DNA of 64,000 nucleotides from Siphonodentalium dalli (GCA_032622095.1 CP136061.1:50289797-50353796); one strand, 5' to 3'. Positions 11,711 through 24,418 are shown, counted from the stretch's first letter. Made by a program: numbers and translations. Notes: a model not told the origin generated them from the letters alone.

Positions 11711-12408
11711 CTCTAACACTTACACTCAGTTAGTGATGTCGGATACATTTTCTACTGAACTCCATTTGAATGCATAAAGATTGACTTCTCTTCTCTTCCT
11801 GGTCAGAATTATATTAACAAGATAAGTTCTTTTTTATAAAACCCGATATCAAGACTATAAATGCCTTTCTCTGTGAAGAAAACAGACAAAACTGAAGAGT
11901 GTATATTATTTGTCTATAAAGGCATAATAAAGTGGTTTATTCCTGCAAAATATCTTATACAGAGAGTGCTAACAAGATAGAGTTCTCCCTCTTGGTATAA
12001 TACGGTGTAATACCTCTCATGCAATATAATACCTGCGAGTGCAATTTTGTGTTGTATATCATGTTCCACCTCAGATGACAGATGGTGGGCTTTATGCATT
12101 TAATTAACCAATCTCTTCAGATGTATTAGAGCATGCAATGAATCTCTACTCTGGCTAACGCCCGTAGAGATCATATTCCACCAGTAAAAAAACCTGAGAA
12201 TTTTTTTAAGTTTTGACAGGGAACCCTATAAAGTCGAAACCATACCGCGGGGAATATATATCTTAGTTGTTATCTGCTCCTTAATAATGTACTTTGTTGC
12301 AGATGAAGGTCCCAATTAACTCGAAATTGCATGCTTTTCTGTGAATTTTGTGAGCCGATATCGCAATAACCATTGAATGACTTGCCCATGCAGAAGAAAT
12401 TCCATAAT
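11711..12408. other. No feature recognised
   Basis: No gene or repeat supported. Confidence 0.5.
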
Positions 12409-12527
12409 TGTGACCCGCCATATCAAATCCAGTCGTAAGTCGGGATTTTTTTACCCTGTGCCAATGCATTCTCTTATATATGCGAATCGACCATAGGTCG
12501 CCTCGCATATATAAGAGAATGCATTCG
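12409..12527 (+). mobile_element. Truncated TGTGACCCGCC MITE (left end only)
   Basis: Has the TGTGACCCGCCATATCAAA end, CAGTCGTAAGTCGGGAT, and the core from CCCTGTGCCAATGCATTC (12454) through the hairpin to GAGAATGCATTCG. The right half of the element is absent. Confidence 0.8.
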
Positions 12528-13182
12528 TTTATTTATCTGAACACATGCATATGTTTAGTTTAACTAAACACCTCATTTAGATTATAAACACCTCGTTTAG
12601 CATGCACACATGATAATGTGTTTATAAAGTGGGACAAAAAAGTGTTTAGCTTTGTGTGTAGAAGTTAAACACTTGTTTTTTCAGTGTATAGTGCTAGCGC
12701 GGAAGGATAGAACGAGTGGCGGAGACTCGAGTTTTATATCCTTCCTCGATGGCACAAGTACCGTATCGACAAACCCATTAATACATGAGTAGTTCTGTGT
12801 TCATCACCCATCCTAGAATCCGTGAACAAAAGGACTTACACCGTATATTCTGGCTCATACGGGGCGTAATGTTTTGTCAAGTGTGGGGATGCTAGTCTTG
12901 CATTGTTCCGGTTCCATTGTTGATGGAAACGTCATTTACGTCGTGTGACGTATAATAAGGAACGCGTGTTCCATTCGGATTTGTAAATACGGCACAACAA
13001 GAAAACTATAATTCTAGGAACAATCGTGTAATAAAGAATAATATGATTACGTCAGTACGTATGGACAACTCAAAACACGTACGTCCATCTATAAAATGAT
13101 AAATGTATGTTTCATGGGAGTACCTGTATTTCCGGCCAACTTGGGATATATGATCACGTCAATACGTATGGACGGCGACATG
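12528..13182. other. No feature recognised
   Basis: Contains GTTTAG-type short repeats at 12540-12670 but no gene. Confidence 0.45.
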
Positions 13183-13295
13183 TCTCTATTCCGAAGGTTC
13201 GCTTTTCCGAAGGTTCACTATTTCCAAGGTTCATTATACCGAAGGTTCGCTATTCCGAAGGTTCTCTATTCCGAAGGTTCGCTTATTTTGAAGTT
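13183..13295. repeat. 16-bp minisatellite, about 7 copies
   Basis: CCGAAGGTTCGCTATT recurs, with TTTT, TATA and TCTC variants between the CCGAAGG cores. Confidence 0.85.
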
Positions 13296-13611
13296 TAATT
13301 CTATATTCTAAAGTATTGAGAGGGTTCTTTATCATAAGACTCTTTTTATGAAGGAAATAACTTAAAACATTGAAACAATAAATGTGATTTTTTTTTCGCG
13401 GATATGCTTGAAATATAATGTCACGTCACGCAGCCCACACAATTGCTATGTTTACATGACGTTATATCTCAATAATCTTAGAGGCAAGAATACGCCAGCT
13501 AAAGGCGGTTTATAACAGTGGGGCTATAACGCTTAATGAATACTGGAGCGCCATAACATACTGCGTAGCAGACTATCGCAGAATAGACGGGTAAGATATT
13601 AACCTAAATAC

Positions 13612-13968
13612 AATTGTGACCTCTGGGGACCTCATTCTGCTTAGGCCATCAACTGCTATGGTAGACCTAGGATCAGAATGAAGTTCCCAGTTGAAGTTGG
13701 TGATGTTCACCCATTGGGCACCTCGATTATGAATTTTATCTTCTGCAAATTAAGGGATATAGACACTTTCCAGAAGGGAAAAAGTAACTAAAATCAATGG
13801 TAATTTGATACAATAGATACTTCCCAGAAGATGAGGCCTAAGTAGAATGAGGTCTCCAGAGGGTGAATTTGGTGATGATATCCCGTGCGGGATATCATCA
13901 CTAAATTCACCCTCTGGGGACCTCATCCTGCAAATGACAGACACGCTATTTGCAGGCTTGATATGGGC
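13612..13968. mobile_element. GAGGTCC-family foldback MITE, partial
   Basis: CCTCTGGGGACCTCATTCTG, then the middle TTCACCCATTGGGCACCTCG, then the palindrome GGTGATGATATCCCG...CGGGATATCATCACT, and the end TGCAAATGACAGACACG. The left end is truncated. Confidence 0.8.
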
Positions 13969-14105
13969 GTGTATGAATGTGGGGGGGGGGGTAATACAAA
14001 TTGCTTACCCGCAACATGTGCTGGTGCCACAGCAGAATGAGCCACCAGTACAATAAATCTCAATAATTCCGTCGTTGTAGCATATATCTTTACCATAGAC
14101 TGAAG

Positions 14106-14525
14106 CAATGCCTAGAAAGATAATAATCATGAAGATAATAATCATGAAGATAATAACCATAAAGATAATAATCATGAAGATAATAATCATGAAGATAATA
14201 ATCATGACGATAATAATCATGAAGATAATAACCATGACGATAATAATCATGAAGATAATAATCATGAAGATAATAATCATGAAGATAATAATCATGACGA
14301 TAATAATCATGAAGATAATAACCATGAAGATAATAATCATGAAGATAATAATCATGAAGATAATAACAATGAAGATAATAATCATGACGATTATAACCAT
14401 GAAGATAATAATCATGAAGATAATAATCATGAAGATAATAATCATGAAGATAATAATCATGAAGATAATAATCATGAAGATAATAATCATGAAGATAATA
14501 ATCATGAAGATAATAATCATGAGAA
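14106..14525. repeat. 15-bp minisatellite, about 28 copies
   Basis: GAAGATAATAATCAT is repeated in perfect 15-bp register (four units per 60 bases), with GACG, ACCAT and ACAAT variants. The Ile/Met-rich frames on both strands are period artefacts. Confidence 0.96.
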
Positions 14526-15020
14526 TCAGTAGAATTGTTTTTGCCGTGAAGTGATCGAGTCCTTGGTCATAATAAATAAATATTAGCCCGTGTGTATAAA
14601 TACTAATAATATGTTTGGAAGGACACACGCAATCTTACCGGAAAATACATCAGTGTATTTCTGAGAAAGAATCTGACCTGTGCAAGATATGAATAAAGTG
14701 TTCAGTATATCCCCGGGTTACGAACTTACGGTAATCGTGTTGTTCGCGGAATTATCCCCATACCACCATCCGGAAAAGGGTGATGTGTTATTGGGCCCAC
14801 AACTGACTTACTGTGGGTGAAGTCGGGTTATTTCCTCCTTTTATTCAATGAATTTGCATACATTCATGGATAATGAATATATTTTAATAACTGTATGTTT
14901 CATTTTTTTTAGTATTCATTTTATGCTGATTTAATTGAATTTTTCTATTCATGTGTACTTCAGTTAAGTTGGGATTAAGCCCAAGAACATGTAACAGCAA
15001 ACTCGAGATATTGACTCAAT
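14526..15020. other. No feature recognised
   Basis: AT-rich sequence without coding or repeat signal. Confidence 0.5.
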
Positions 15021-15023
15021 TTA

Positions 15024-16135
15024 TGTCAGCCCGAGATATGGGGCCCATTTAATATGTCAGCCTCCCCGTTCCCGAGATATGGGGTCCATTTAATATGTCA
15101 GCCTCCCCGTTCCCGAGATATGGGGCCCATTTAATATGTCAGCCTCCCCGTTCCCGAGATATGGGGCCCATTAAAAATGTCAGCCTCCCCGTTCCCGAAA
15201 TATGGGGTCCATTTAATATGTCAGTCTCCCCGTTCCGATATGTGGGGTCCATTTAATATGTCAGCCTCCCCGTTCCCGAAATATGGGGTCCATTTAATAT
15301 GTCAACCTCCCCGTTCCCGAAATATGGGGTCCATTTAATATGTCAACCTCCCCGTTCCCGAGATATGGGGTCCATTTAATATGTCAGCCTCACCGTCCTC
15401 GAGATATAGGATCCATTTAATATGTCAGCCTCCCCGTTCTCGAGATATGAGGTCCATTTAATATGTTAGCCTCCTCGTCCTCGAGATATGGGGTCCATTT
15501 AATATGTCAGCCTCCCCATTCCCGAGATGTGGGGTCCATTTAATATGTCAGCCTCCTCGTCCCCGAGATATGGGGTCCATTTAATATGTCAGCCTCCCCA
15601 TTCCCGAGATGTGGAGTCCATTTAATATGTCAGCCTCCCCGTTCCAGAGATATGGGTTCCATTTAATATGTCAGCCTCCTCGTCCCCGAGATATGGGGTC
15701 CATTTAATATGTCAGCCTCCCCATTCCCGAGACGTGGAGTCCATTTAATATGTCAGCCTCACCGTCCTCGAGATATAGGATCCATTTAATATGTCAGCCT
15801 CCCCGTTCCCGAGATATGGGGTCCATTTAATATGTCAGCCTCCTCGTCCCCGAGATATATATGGGGTCCATTTAATATGTCAGCCTCCTCGTCCCCGAGA
15901 TATGGAGTCCATTTAATATGTCAGCCTCCCCGTTCCAGAGATATGGGGTCCATTTAATATGTCAGCCTCCCCGTTCCCGAGATATGGGGTGCATTTAATA
16001 TGTCAGCCTCTCCGTTCCCGAGATGTGGGGTCCATTTAATATGTCAGCCTCCCCGTTCCTAAGATATTGGATCCATTTAATGTCAGCCCCCCCCCCCCGT
16101 CCCCGAAATATGTACTCCATTATGTCGGCCTCCCA
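15024..16135. repeat. 41-bp minisatellite, about 27 copies
   Basis: The unit contains ATTTAATATGTCAGCCTCCC, then CGTTCCCGAGATATGGGGTCC. Variant classes (CTCGTCC, CCATTCC, GAGATGTGGAGT, GATATAGGATCC) recur in blocks, indicating multi-unit duplications. The last units, with a C-run at 16087, are degraded. Confidence 0.95.
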
Positions 16136-17684
16136 TGCAGTTCCCCAGATCTGGACATGTATATTATTATGCAATGTATATATCATCTCTGCATATTGAG
16201 GCAATACATAAATATCAAATGAAAAATTGGGCTGAGAAGCGTTCTAGGTCATGGGTTCATAACCAAGTTAAAGCTGACCACAATATCTCTTAACACTGTG
16301 TGGTCTAATTCCAGTTGATTGCTGCCGGTTTATGTGGACCACACAGCATGCATATCAACGTTTGTTTTCATTGGGCTGCAATATTTGTGACTGCATGCAT
16401 TATTCTTCACTATAATACACGGGGGTATGATACAAATGAAGCCTCCTCTCATAGAGTCAAGAAAATAAGCTAGTTGGTGATTGGAGTGTTGTGTGAAATT
16501 ATTAATTATTGTCGGTACCAAAAGGGGACAAAAAAGGAAAATAAATATTTTTAACCTCTCAAATCTATTAAAATCCATTGTTTTTGTCGTCTCTTAATAA
16601 TTGCCCAGATTCTAAATACAATGAAGATGATGATATGTGAAATTCAAGATTTTTTGCCAGAGAGATCCAGAGAAATTCTTTTTTGAAAATATCTTGCCAT
16701 TTTGGCTGGATTTATGCAATATACGTGCTTCTCCCCAGATTCAGATGTTTATTACGCCTTTCGTCGCATTTGACATAACAGGCTATTCAATTATAAACAG
16801 TGTACATAATATAAATGTGAGGTGACATAATATACATACACAATACACACAATTTTGGTTGGAGTTATTATAGTGTACTGCATGTACATGGAATATTGAT
16901 TGCCCCATAAAGTTATTTGGCCGATGGTATATTGGCCTAATCTTAGTTACATTCTTCAGCAATAGTGCTCAGTATAAATGTTATTGGAAATTTGTATTCT
17001 TGTGTTATGTTATAGAATTTGTTCATACCTGTGTACGATTTAGAGAAAATAAATATGTTTACACCAATGAAGAGTGCTTTACTTACATGATAGAACCAGC
17101 AACACAATATTTCTGTAAATCGCGGCAGTATCCATTCTGATTTCTTTTAGAACGCCTCAGATTAAAAGTTCTGCTATGTATATTTACCCTATATATGTAT
17201 ACACTATATATATTTAGCAATGTTACTGCTTAATCATAAACTGGTGACTGAGAGATAAAAACACTCCGAGGCGAACCAATATGATAACAACGGCCGCCCA
17301 CATACATGTAATATCGTTTGGACCAATAGATATACACAAAGTCAAATGCATGGGACACAAAATAACTACATTTACATGTATATATATGATGCAAATTGAG
17401 TGGGTATAAATCAACTTGTATTTTATATTATTCTCTTGAAGTATGAGATATAGTAGAGCGGCTTTGGTCCAAAAATGTAACATGACCCTGCGGTCGGGCA
17501 GCTCAAATTGGGACCAATTTATTTCGATTTGTTATTATATTGCGAACTTGGAAAAGATCGTGTACAACAACTTTTCGGCGTTGCGACATTTTAAAAGGGC
17601 ATCTATGTCCGTCAAATCGGGTAAAATTACGTTTTTATGAAATTTGCTTCCAACAATATATTAAAGATCCATAATCCGATTAAA
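16136..17684. other. No feature recognised
   Basis: No gene or clear repeat; only chance frames below 90 codons. Confidence 0.5.
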
Positions 17685-17885
17685 CGCCCCTCAATTACTA
17701 TTTATTAAGCGCCCCTCAATTACTATTTATTAAGCGCCCCTCAATTACTATTTATTAAGCGCCCCTCAATTACTATTTATTAAGCGCCCCTCAATTACTA
17801 TTTATTAAGCGCCCCTCAATTACTATTTATTAAGTGCCCCTCAATTACTATTTATTAAGCGCCCCTCAATTACTATTTATTTGGA
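17685..17885. repeat. 25-bp minisatellite, 8 copies
   Basis: GCGCCCCTCAATTACTATTT + ATTAA is repeated eight times with almost no variation (one GCGC to GTGC), so it is a young expansion. It abuts repeat R3. Confidence 0.95.
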
Positions 17886-17960
17886 TTCGGGGGTAAAAAT
17901 ATCTCATTCGAGTCGAGGAAGCCACCTATCAAAGCTCAGAGTTATTATATATCGATTTTT
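17855..17960 (+). repeat. Dispersed repeat R3, copy 2
   Basis: AATTACTATTTATTTGGATT, TCGGGGGTAAAA, CATTCGAGTCGAGGAAGCCA and ATATCGATTTTTGAAA match 7225-7330. Confidence 0.65.
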
Positions 17961-18114
17961 GAAATATATTATTTGTCACCATCGAGAATTAATAGTGGCA
18001 CAGTAAACAGTCGACAAGCCGACGGACTCGGACCAGATTGCGGATGAAGGTGGATAACTCTAAAATCAAGATTGCGAATGAAGATGGATAGCACTAAAAT
18101 CAAGATGATTTGTG

Positions 18115-18302
18115 TTGATAATAAGGCCAAATTTCGTCGAACAACATGTTGATAAATAACACGTTTCGGGCAAAGTTATACTATTGTTGACAGTGGTTAG
18201 CATTATTTTTAGGCGATTAATCGATTCTGATAACTGAAGCGGCATTTCTAAAAATGTTGTTGGAATCTATATGGGGACCATCGAATCGGATTGAGTACCT
18301 TT
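18115..18302 (+). repeat. Dispersed repeat R5, copy 2
   Basis: Matches 606-836 (TTGTTGACAGTGGTTAGCAT, GATTAATCGATTCTGATAAC, CGGATTGAGTACCTTTAAA) but has no R1 after the TTTAAA. Confidence 0.6.
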
Positions 18303-18742
18303 AAATCCAACAATGGTTGCAAATTATGTAACTAATATGCCCTGATATCATATGAGGCGATTGTCGCCAGTTTTGTCCAGTTTTTGTCGAAATATGAACC
18401 AGTAAATGTTTAGGTGTAAAAAATAAATTTTGTGAAAAAAAAATGTTTGAGAGATTACTTTTAATCGCCATGGAGTCACGATCGATATGCTCAGTAGTCA
18501 CATACATCAAAAAACTTGTAAAAGAACTTCCATTCAATCTGATATATCACTGTAATGGGGTCAGTTCCATATTGGTCCCATTAGCGCGAGTAAATTTACC
18601 ACCCCACCCCCATGAATGAAAGTACGTTTTCGTGAAAATAGCTAATAATCAAACACAAACTTGACCCGGGGCTACTCACTTGGTGCTTACTTTCACAGCA
18701 ATAGTGCTGACATAATTTGAAGCAATAATCGACATTGTTATA
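18303..18742. other. No feature recognised
   Basis: No gene or repeat supported. Confidence 0.5.
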
Positions 18743-18949
18743 CAGTAATGCCCTAATTAATCGACTCCATAACCACAGCAGAATTATGGGTAACTTTTCA
18801 GGATTTAGTCGAAAATATGGCTTGTTGCCATTCATCGGAAAGCTCTGAGCTTTCCGATGAATGGCAACAAGACATATTTCCGACTAAATCCTGAAAAGTT
18901 ACACATAATTATGCTGTGGTTATGGAGTCGATTAATTAGGGCATTACTG
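18743..18949. mobile_element. MITE with CAGTAATGCCC termini, TA-flanked (207 bp)
   Basis: An almost complete palindrome. CAGTAATGCCCTAATTAATC and its inverse end the element, flanked by TA on both sides. Inner arms TTTTCAGGATTTAGTC and AAAGCTC|GAGCTTT pair to the centre near 18846. CAGT... ends with a TA target suit the Tc1/mariner-pogo (Tigger) group. Confidence 0.85.
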
Positions 18950-19209
18950 TAGTATGATTTCCGTTAGAGAGCGTCTCGCTTTTTATGAAATGTATAATAT
19001 CGTATATGCGAGATTCAACAGGGCACTCACTCTGAATAAATCTTCTGATATTGAATCTTGACAAACGCTTTGGTTTACGATGGAGTCCTGTTAAGATGAT
19101 GGAGTATACTATCGGTACTATATATTGGTGATATTGTGGGGTAAAGTGCGCCAATCGAGTATGGGAAAATCTCAAATCACTGTCTCACAGTTATGCTGCG
19201 ATGATCATA

Positions 19210-19673
19210 TGTGACCCGCCATATCAAATCCAGTCGTAAGTCGGGATTTTTTTTTACCCTGTGCCAATGCATTCTCTTATATATGCGAGTCGACCATAGG
19301 TCGCCTCGCATATATAAGAGAATGCATTGGCCTAACAATTTTTTATCATTTTTTTTTATATAAATGTTTCTTACAATTTTTAGGACATAAAATAAAAAAC
19401 ATCCATTACCCTGCAGGGAGCCCCACACATACATAGAAGCATATAGAAGAGTGTCGTCTGCTCATGTTTGTATGGGGCTCTGTGTGGGTGAAATTATAAA
19501 ATTGTTATAGAATACAAGAAAAAATTATTAAAATTGTAAAAAAAATGTTAGGCCAATGCATTCTCTTATATATGCGAGGCGACCTATGGTCGACTCGCAT
19601 ATATAAGAGAATGCATTGGCACAGGGTAAAAACAAATCCCGACTTACGACTGGATTTGATATGGCGGGTCACA
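19210..19673. mobile_element. Full-length TGTGACCCGCC MITE (464 bp, TA-flanked)
   Basis: Inverted ends TGTGACCCGCCATATCAAA with CAGTCGTAAGTCGGGAT; TA at 19208-19209 and 19674-19675. The internal core 19257-19626 has its own inverted ends CCCTGTGCCAATGCATTCTC, each followed by a hairpin around CGACCATAGGTCG. It has no coding capacity. Confidence 0.88.
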
Positions 19674-19779
19674 TATGAGTTTCTTTTGGGTAACCATGAT
19701 GACATACAATAGGGCAACCAGAAGTTTAGTTTGGTGTGTTGGCGATCGTGGTTTATCGTCTTGTCAAATGCTCGGCCAT

Positions 19780-20930
19780 AATGTGAAATTGTCATTTTAT
19801 TGATTGGTGAACGGTTATGTATATGGTTACTTTCACCAAGAAAATAATGTCTCCAAAGTATATATTGACACCTTTGACACCACCAATATCTGGCGGATAA
19901 GAAAGGAAATATTTCACTATTTGGAGACAACCTACCCCAGTTGAAATCTCAAACACACAACGGAACTGTGTATGTGTTCCCATAATATTAAATGGGGGTG
20001 TAGACAAAATGTAGTTATATAAGGAAATACATCATGTATATGGGTGTGTTTGTTCTAGAAAGAGTGCCTGCCAAATAAAAAGGCGATTTTCATTGTATTG
20101 GGGACACCCTATATACCCTATTTGAAGTCTTGAACACACCACGAACTGAATATTAATTTAGGGTGTCGACAAAAACATTTATATAAGAAAATACACAATT
20201 TATATAGTTATGTTTTTTCCGAAAGCATGGAGCAGTTTACAAAAAGCGAGTGGCAAATATAAAAAAGGCGAGTTTTCACTGAGACCCCTACCCTATGTCA
20301 AGTCTTGGGTATACCACGAAATAAAGGGATGTGATCTCAATATTAGCCTAGAGTGTCGACAAAAGTTAGTTATATGAGGATTTACACAGTTTATATCAGT
20401 GACTTGGTTCCAGAAAGCCTGAGTCACGTTACAAAAATGGGCTGGTAAATAAGAACGGGGAATGTGCTATATGTTTTGAGGACCCCTATCCCATTTATAG
20501 TCTTTGATACACCACGAACTGAATGGATATACCACACTCTCACTACCAACGAAGGGTGGTGGTAGAAAATACAGTTTTTAGTGAAATAAAGACAGAAGTC
20601 TATTTGTTCAGGAAACAAGCAATTTATTTGGATGGTTGGTTCACGACAGCCTGCATGGACACTCTACAAAAAAGCAGCTGACAAATAAAAGTAATTTATT
20701 TTCACCATTTGTTTGGGGGGACAACTACCCTATTTGGAGTCTTGAACACGCCACATATTGATAATATGTGCTCTCAGTATTTGATGTGGTCAAGAGGCAG
20801 ATATATCAGGAAGTACACATTTTATACTGATGGATTGCTTCGCGAAATCCTTGGAAACTTTGCAAATAAGAAAGGCGACTTTTCTACGTTTTAAGGACCC
20901 GCTACTTCAAATAGTGTCAAGATTGGTTCT
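19780..20930. repeat. Decayed tandem repeat, about 170-240-bp period, six copies
   Basis: The landmark AAGTCTTGAACACACCACGA and its variants appear near 19940, 20127, 20300, 20498, 20737 and 20916. GACAAAA...TTATATAAGGAAATACA, AGCCTG...TTACAAAAA and AATAAAAAGGCGA-type landmarks recur in the same order. Confidence 0.75.
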
Positions 20931-23159
20931 TGACAACGCATGAAATGTAATGTACATGTATACATGGACAATCTATAATCTGATTCGGAACATTTAGACG
21001 CATATCTGGAGTATACACTATAATCAAGAAATAAATACACCGCGCATCGGCGTATATATATATAGTTTTACCACAAATTGGTTGTAGGGCGAAGGAAGCG
21101 GAGTCAGTTTTGTGTTCAAATTCGAATATAAATGGAATTCGATGCGCAGAATATTCATTTCTTTTGCAATTCCATTGCATGTTGACAGATGTGCATATTT
21201 TGATTTTCTAAACCCACTATATAGTTAGTCAAGTTTTGATCTATGCGTGGTATTATTTTACACCAAGCAGTTCTTCGCTTCGGACAAAAAACGTCAAACA
21301 TGTTATGGTTGAATTAGGGCCGTTCTGAAAATTTGAGGTGTTGGCAGCATTGCTTTGGTTGTACCGTTTGTTTCGTGGTAAATTTAGAAAACCTTGATTT
21401 GTACCACAAAACAACGTTCAAAAATATCCATGGGAACACAGGCTTCCGACCAATCAGGTCGAGCATTGTATGTAGGTTTGAGCAAGTTCGTATTAGACAT
21501 GCATCTATATATTTAGAAGTGCCTATTATATATAGTTCAACAACCACGAATGTTGAGTTATGTACACGACGGTGTCGCTGAATCTGTCATCATATACTAC
21601 AAGAAAACTAAGATGCATGCATCAGGTCAGCCATGAACTATTTAGCATAGAATAATTCAGTTCGGTTGCAGTTTCACAACGTTACAACTGACATACGATT
21701 ACACAAGACGAACCTTGAATGTGGAACTATGTAAGAGTGAATATTAATGTTCTAAATCCCATGTTTCACCTATAGTGGTAATGGTTTCGTACTTTATTAA
21801 CACGCAAGTAGTGTAATTAAGTACGGGTAATTAGAAGTAACAAATCGTTTAGTTTCTATCGTATCGGCTAAAAGGGGTGAGCAGATTGCTGATGATGAAT
21901 GCTCTCGTTAGCTGCCAATATAATGTGCATATTTGCCCCGTTACGTTTATACACTGTAGCATTGGCGGGCCAGAGTGTGTTGACATGTTAAGTGTTTGGT
22001 TCATTAATAACAGATCAGCAGGGATTTGTCGTGATAACGTATGCGTGGAAATATGCTACCTAAACGGTTAAATTAACGGTTGATCTATTACACCACCGTG
22101 TATACTCGGTTTAAATAGGTATATTATATAGGGACGTGTGCTCAATTTTGGTGCGGACCGATGATCAAAAAAAATCAGAGGTAAATGTCGGCGGGCGGGA
22201 GGGCCATTTTTTCAATAATTTTTAAAGAAATTGAACAGTTGCAGCAGCAGCAAAAAAAAGGGTGTACAATTGGCAAATGATGAGGGGCGGCGTGACGTGT
22301 AACTAGGATTGAAATTAGATATGCAATTTGGAGATTATTGGATGAGGGATGTTATATTAATTATATTAAAGGGACGAGGGGGCTTAGTTGTCGAAAATAT
22401 TCATATTTGTTCCAAACACCGTAAACAGAAAAATATTAAAACGCATACATTTTGGTTCAAATATACGATCACTATCGCGTAAACATCATGCTCACATAAA
22501 GACCTACTAAATTTTACCTAAACAAGAGTCTGATTGTGTTATAGAAGGCAGCACAATGCTACTGGCTAATCACACACAAATGGTATAAACGCTCTTTATT
22601 ATTTCCAAATAAGGAATTGAGCAACAAAGAACGCTCTTTATGTTTACCATCATAATATAAAGAAACACCAAGAAAGTAACTTTTTATGCTTTGTTTACAT
22701 AACAATCGTCAAATTTACGACAATAACATACTGTTTATGAGATATTTCTCATTTGTATATTAACAAAGTATGTCTATATTTGAATATTATTTTCGTTTGT
22801 AGCGGTTTTTGGCAGGTGGAAATATGTTCACAGGATACCCACCAAGGCCTTCCGTACCTTTAAGGTATACTGCAACTTTTTTTCTTGTCAATAGCAGAAT
22901 ACATAATGCTATTAAGAAGTGACACAAAACACAGAACATTTTTTTTAATTATAAGTATTGAGCAGTGAGAAATATTTGAGTCGAGGAAACCAGTAACGAA
23001 AGGCGATATTAACATGATTTCTGTCAGCGAATACTTGTTTACGTTCCAATGAATATTAAAATGTACTGAAAACAAACTGCTAATGGGTGCCAGACTTTCA
23101 TAAACACAAATTATGTATTAATGGTGTAACAACATATTTCGTTCTTAATTGTCTAAAAA
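20931..23159. other. No feature recognised
   Basis: About 2.2 kb without a supported gene or clear repeat. A GAGTCGAGGAA fragment of R3 lies near 22980. Confidence 0.45.
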
Positions 23160-23440
23160 AAAAAATAGGGGATGGGGATGTTTGGATCTCTAGTTTAACG
23201 ACATTTTTCGGTCTTTGTAGTTTAACGACATTTTTCGGTCTTTAATAGTTTAATGACATTTTTCGGTCTTTATAATATCTCAAGATATAGGGGATATTTG
23301 GATCTCTAGTTTAACGACATTTTTCGGTCTTTATAGTTTAACGACATTCTCGGTCTTTAATATTTCAAGATATAGGGGCCCTTAGTGGGTATTTGGATCT
23401 CTAGTTTAACGACATTTTTCGGTCTTTGATAGCAAAATGG
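23160..23440. repeat. Interrupted about 30-bp tandem repeat
   Basis: AGTTTAACGACATTTTTCGG + TCTTT occurs six times, either adjacent or separated by ATATCTCAAGATATAGGGG-type spacers, so there is a second-level repeat. Confidence 0.85.
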
Positions 23441-23532
23441 AAGAAGTACATCTTTGGAAAGATGTGGTGGCCCTAAAAAGGAAAGTTGTTTGGTGATCTT
23501 GAAATGCAGTTTTTCTGAACAGTCTTCCTTGA

Positions 23533-23933
23533 TTAAAGTGATGTGAAACACTCCGGCAGACAACGGGCAGAGTGATCAAATAGAAATTAAGAATAATCTT
23601 TCTCAAAGTAGTTATTTGTTACGAATATTAATTTAAATGGATGATACACAACGTCATTCTTATATATTAGTTAAATGCAATGACTCTCGATGGCGAAATC
23701 ATTTTTGTTTAATTATAGCCGATAGTTGCGCCCCGAATCGAGATGTAAATATTTACAATTTGGAGTAGTTCAGACGATGTTCTCTATGAAGTGGTGTGGT
23801 AGATTTTTTTGGAAATTTTCAGTGATGTTAGTAGAATGATAACATTCCCCAGGTTGGCAAAGTGCCTGAGCACGAACTTATCAATTTCTCGCACCCGAAA
23901 AAGTCCATAACAAGTCCATAATATGTCTTTAAG
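23533..23933 (-). repeat. Repeat R1, copy 2
   Basis: Inverse orientation of copy 1: AAGTGATGTGAAACACTCCG to CCATAATATGTCTTTAA. Confidence 0.8.
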
Positions 23934-24017
23934 CATATATATAAATCTCCGAAAACCAAAATTCTAAAGCATTAAACGATTTCTTGAAATGCAGTTTTTC
24001 TGAACAGTATTCCTTGA

Positions 24018-24418
24018 TTAAAGTGATGTGAAACACTCCGGCATACACCGGGCAGAGTGATCAAATAGAAATTAAGAATAATCTTTCTCAAAGTAGTTAT
24101 TCGTTACGAATATTAATCCAAATGGATGATACACAACGTCATTCTTATATATTAGTTAAATGCAATGACTCTCGATGGCGAAATCATTTTTGTTTAATTA
24201 TAGCCGATAGTTGCGCCCCGAATCGAGATGTAAATATTTACAATTTGGAGTAGTTCAGACGATGTTCTCTATGAAGTGGTGTGGTAGATTTTTTTGGAAA
24301 TTTTCAGTGATGTTAGTAGAATGATAACATTCCCCAGATTGGCAAAGTGCCTGAGCACTAACTTATCAATTTCTCGCACCCGAAAAAGTCCATAACAAGT
24401 CCATAATATGTCTTTAAG
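24018..24418 (-). repeat. Repeat R1, copy 3
   Basis: The second copy within the 485-bp tandem duplication; same limits as copy 2. Confidence 0.8.

Noticed and set aside
14005-14628. 207-codon Ile/Met-rich frame resembling membrane segments
   Set aside because: Hydrophobicity comes only from the AT-rich 15-bp repeat; the complementary strand is equally open.
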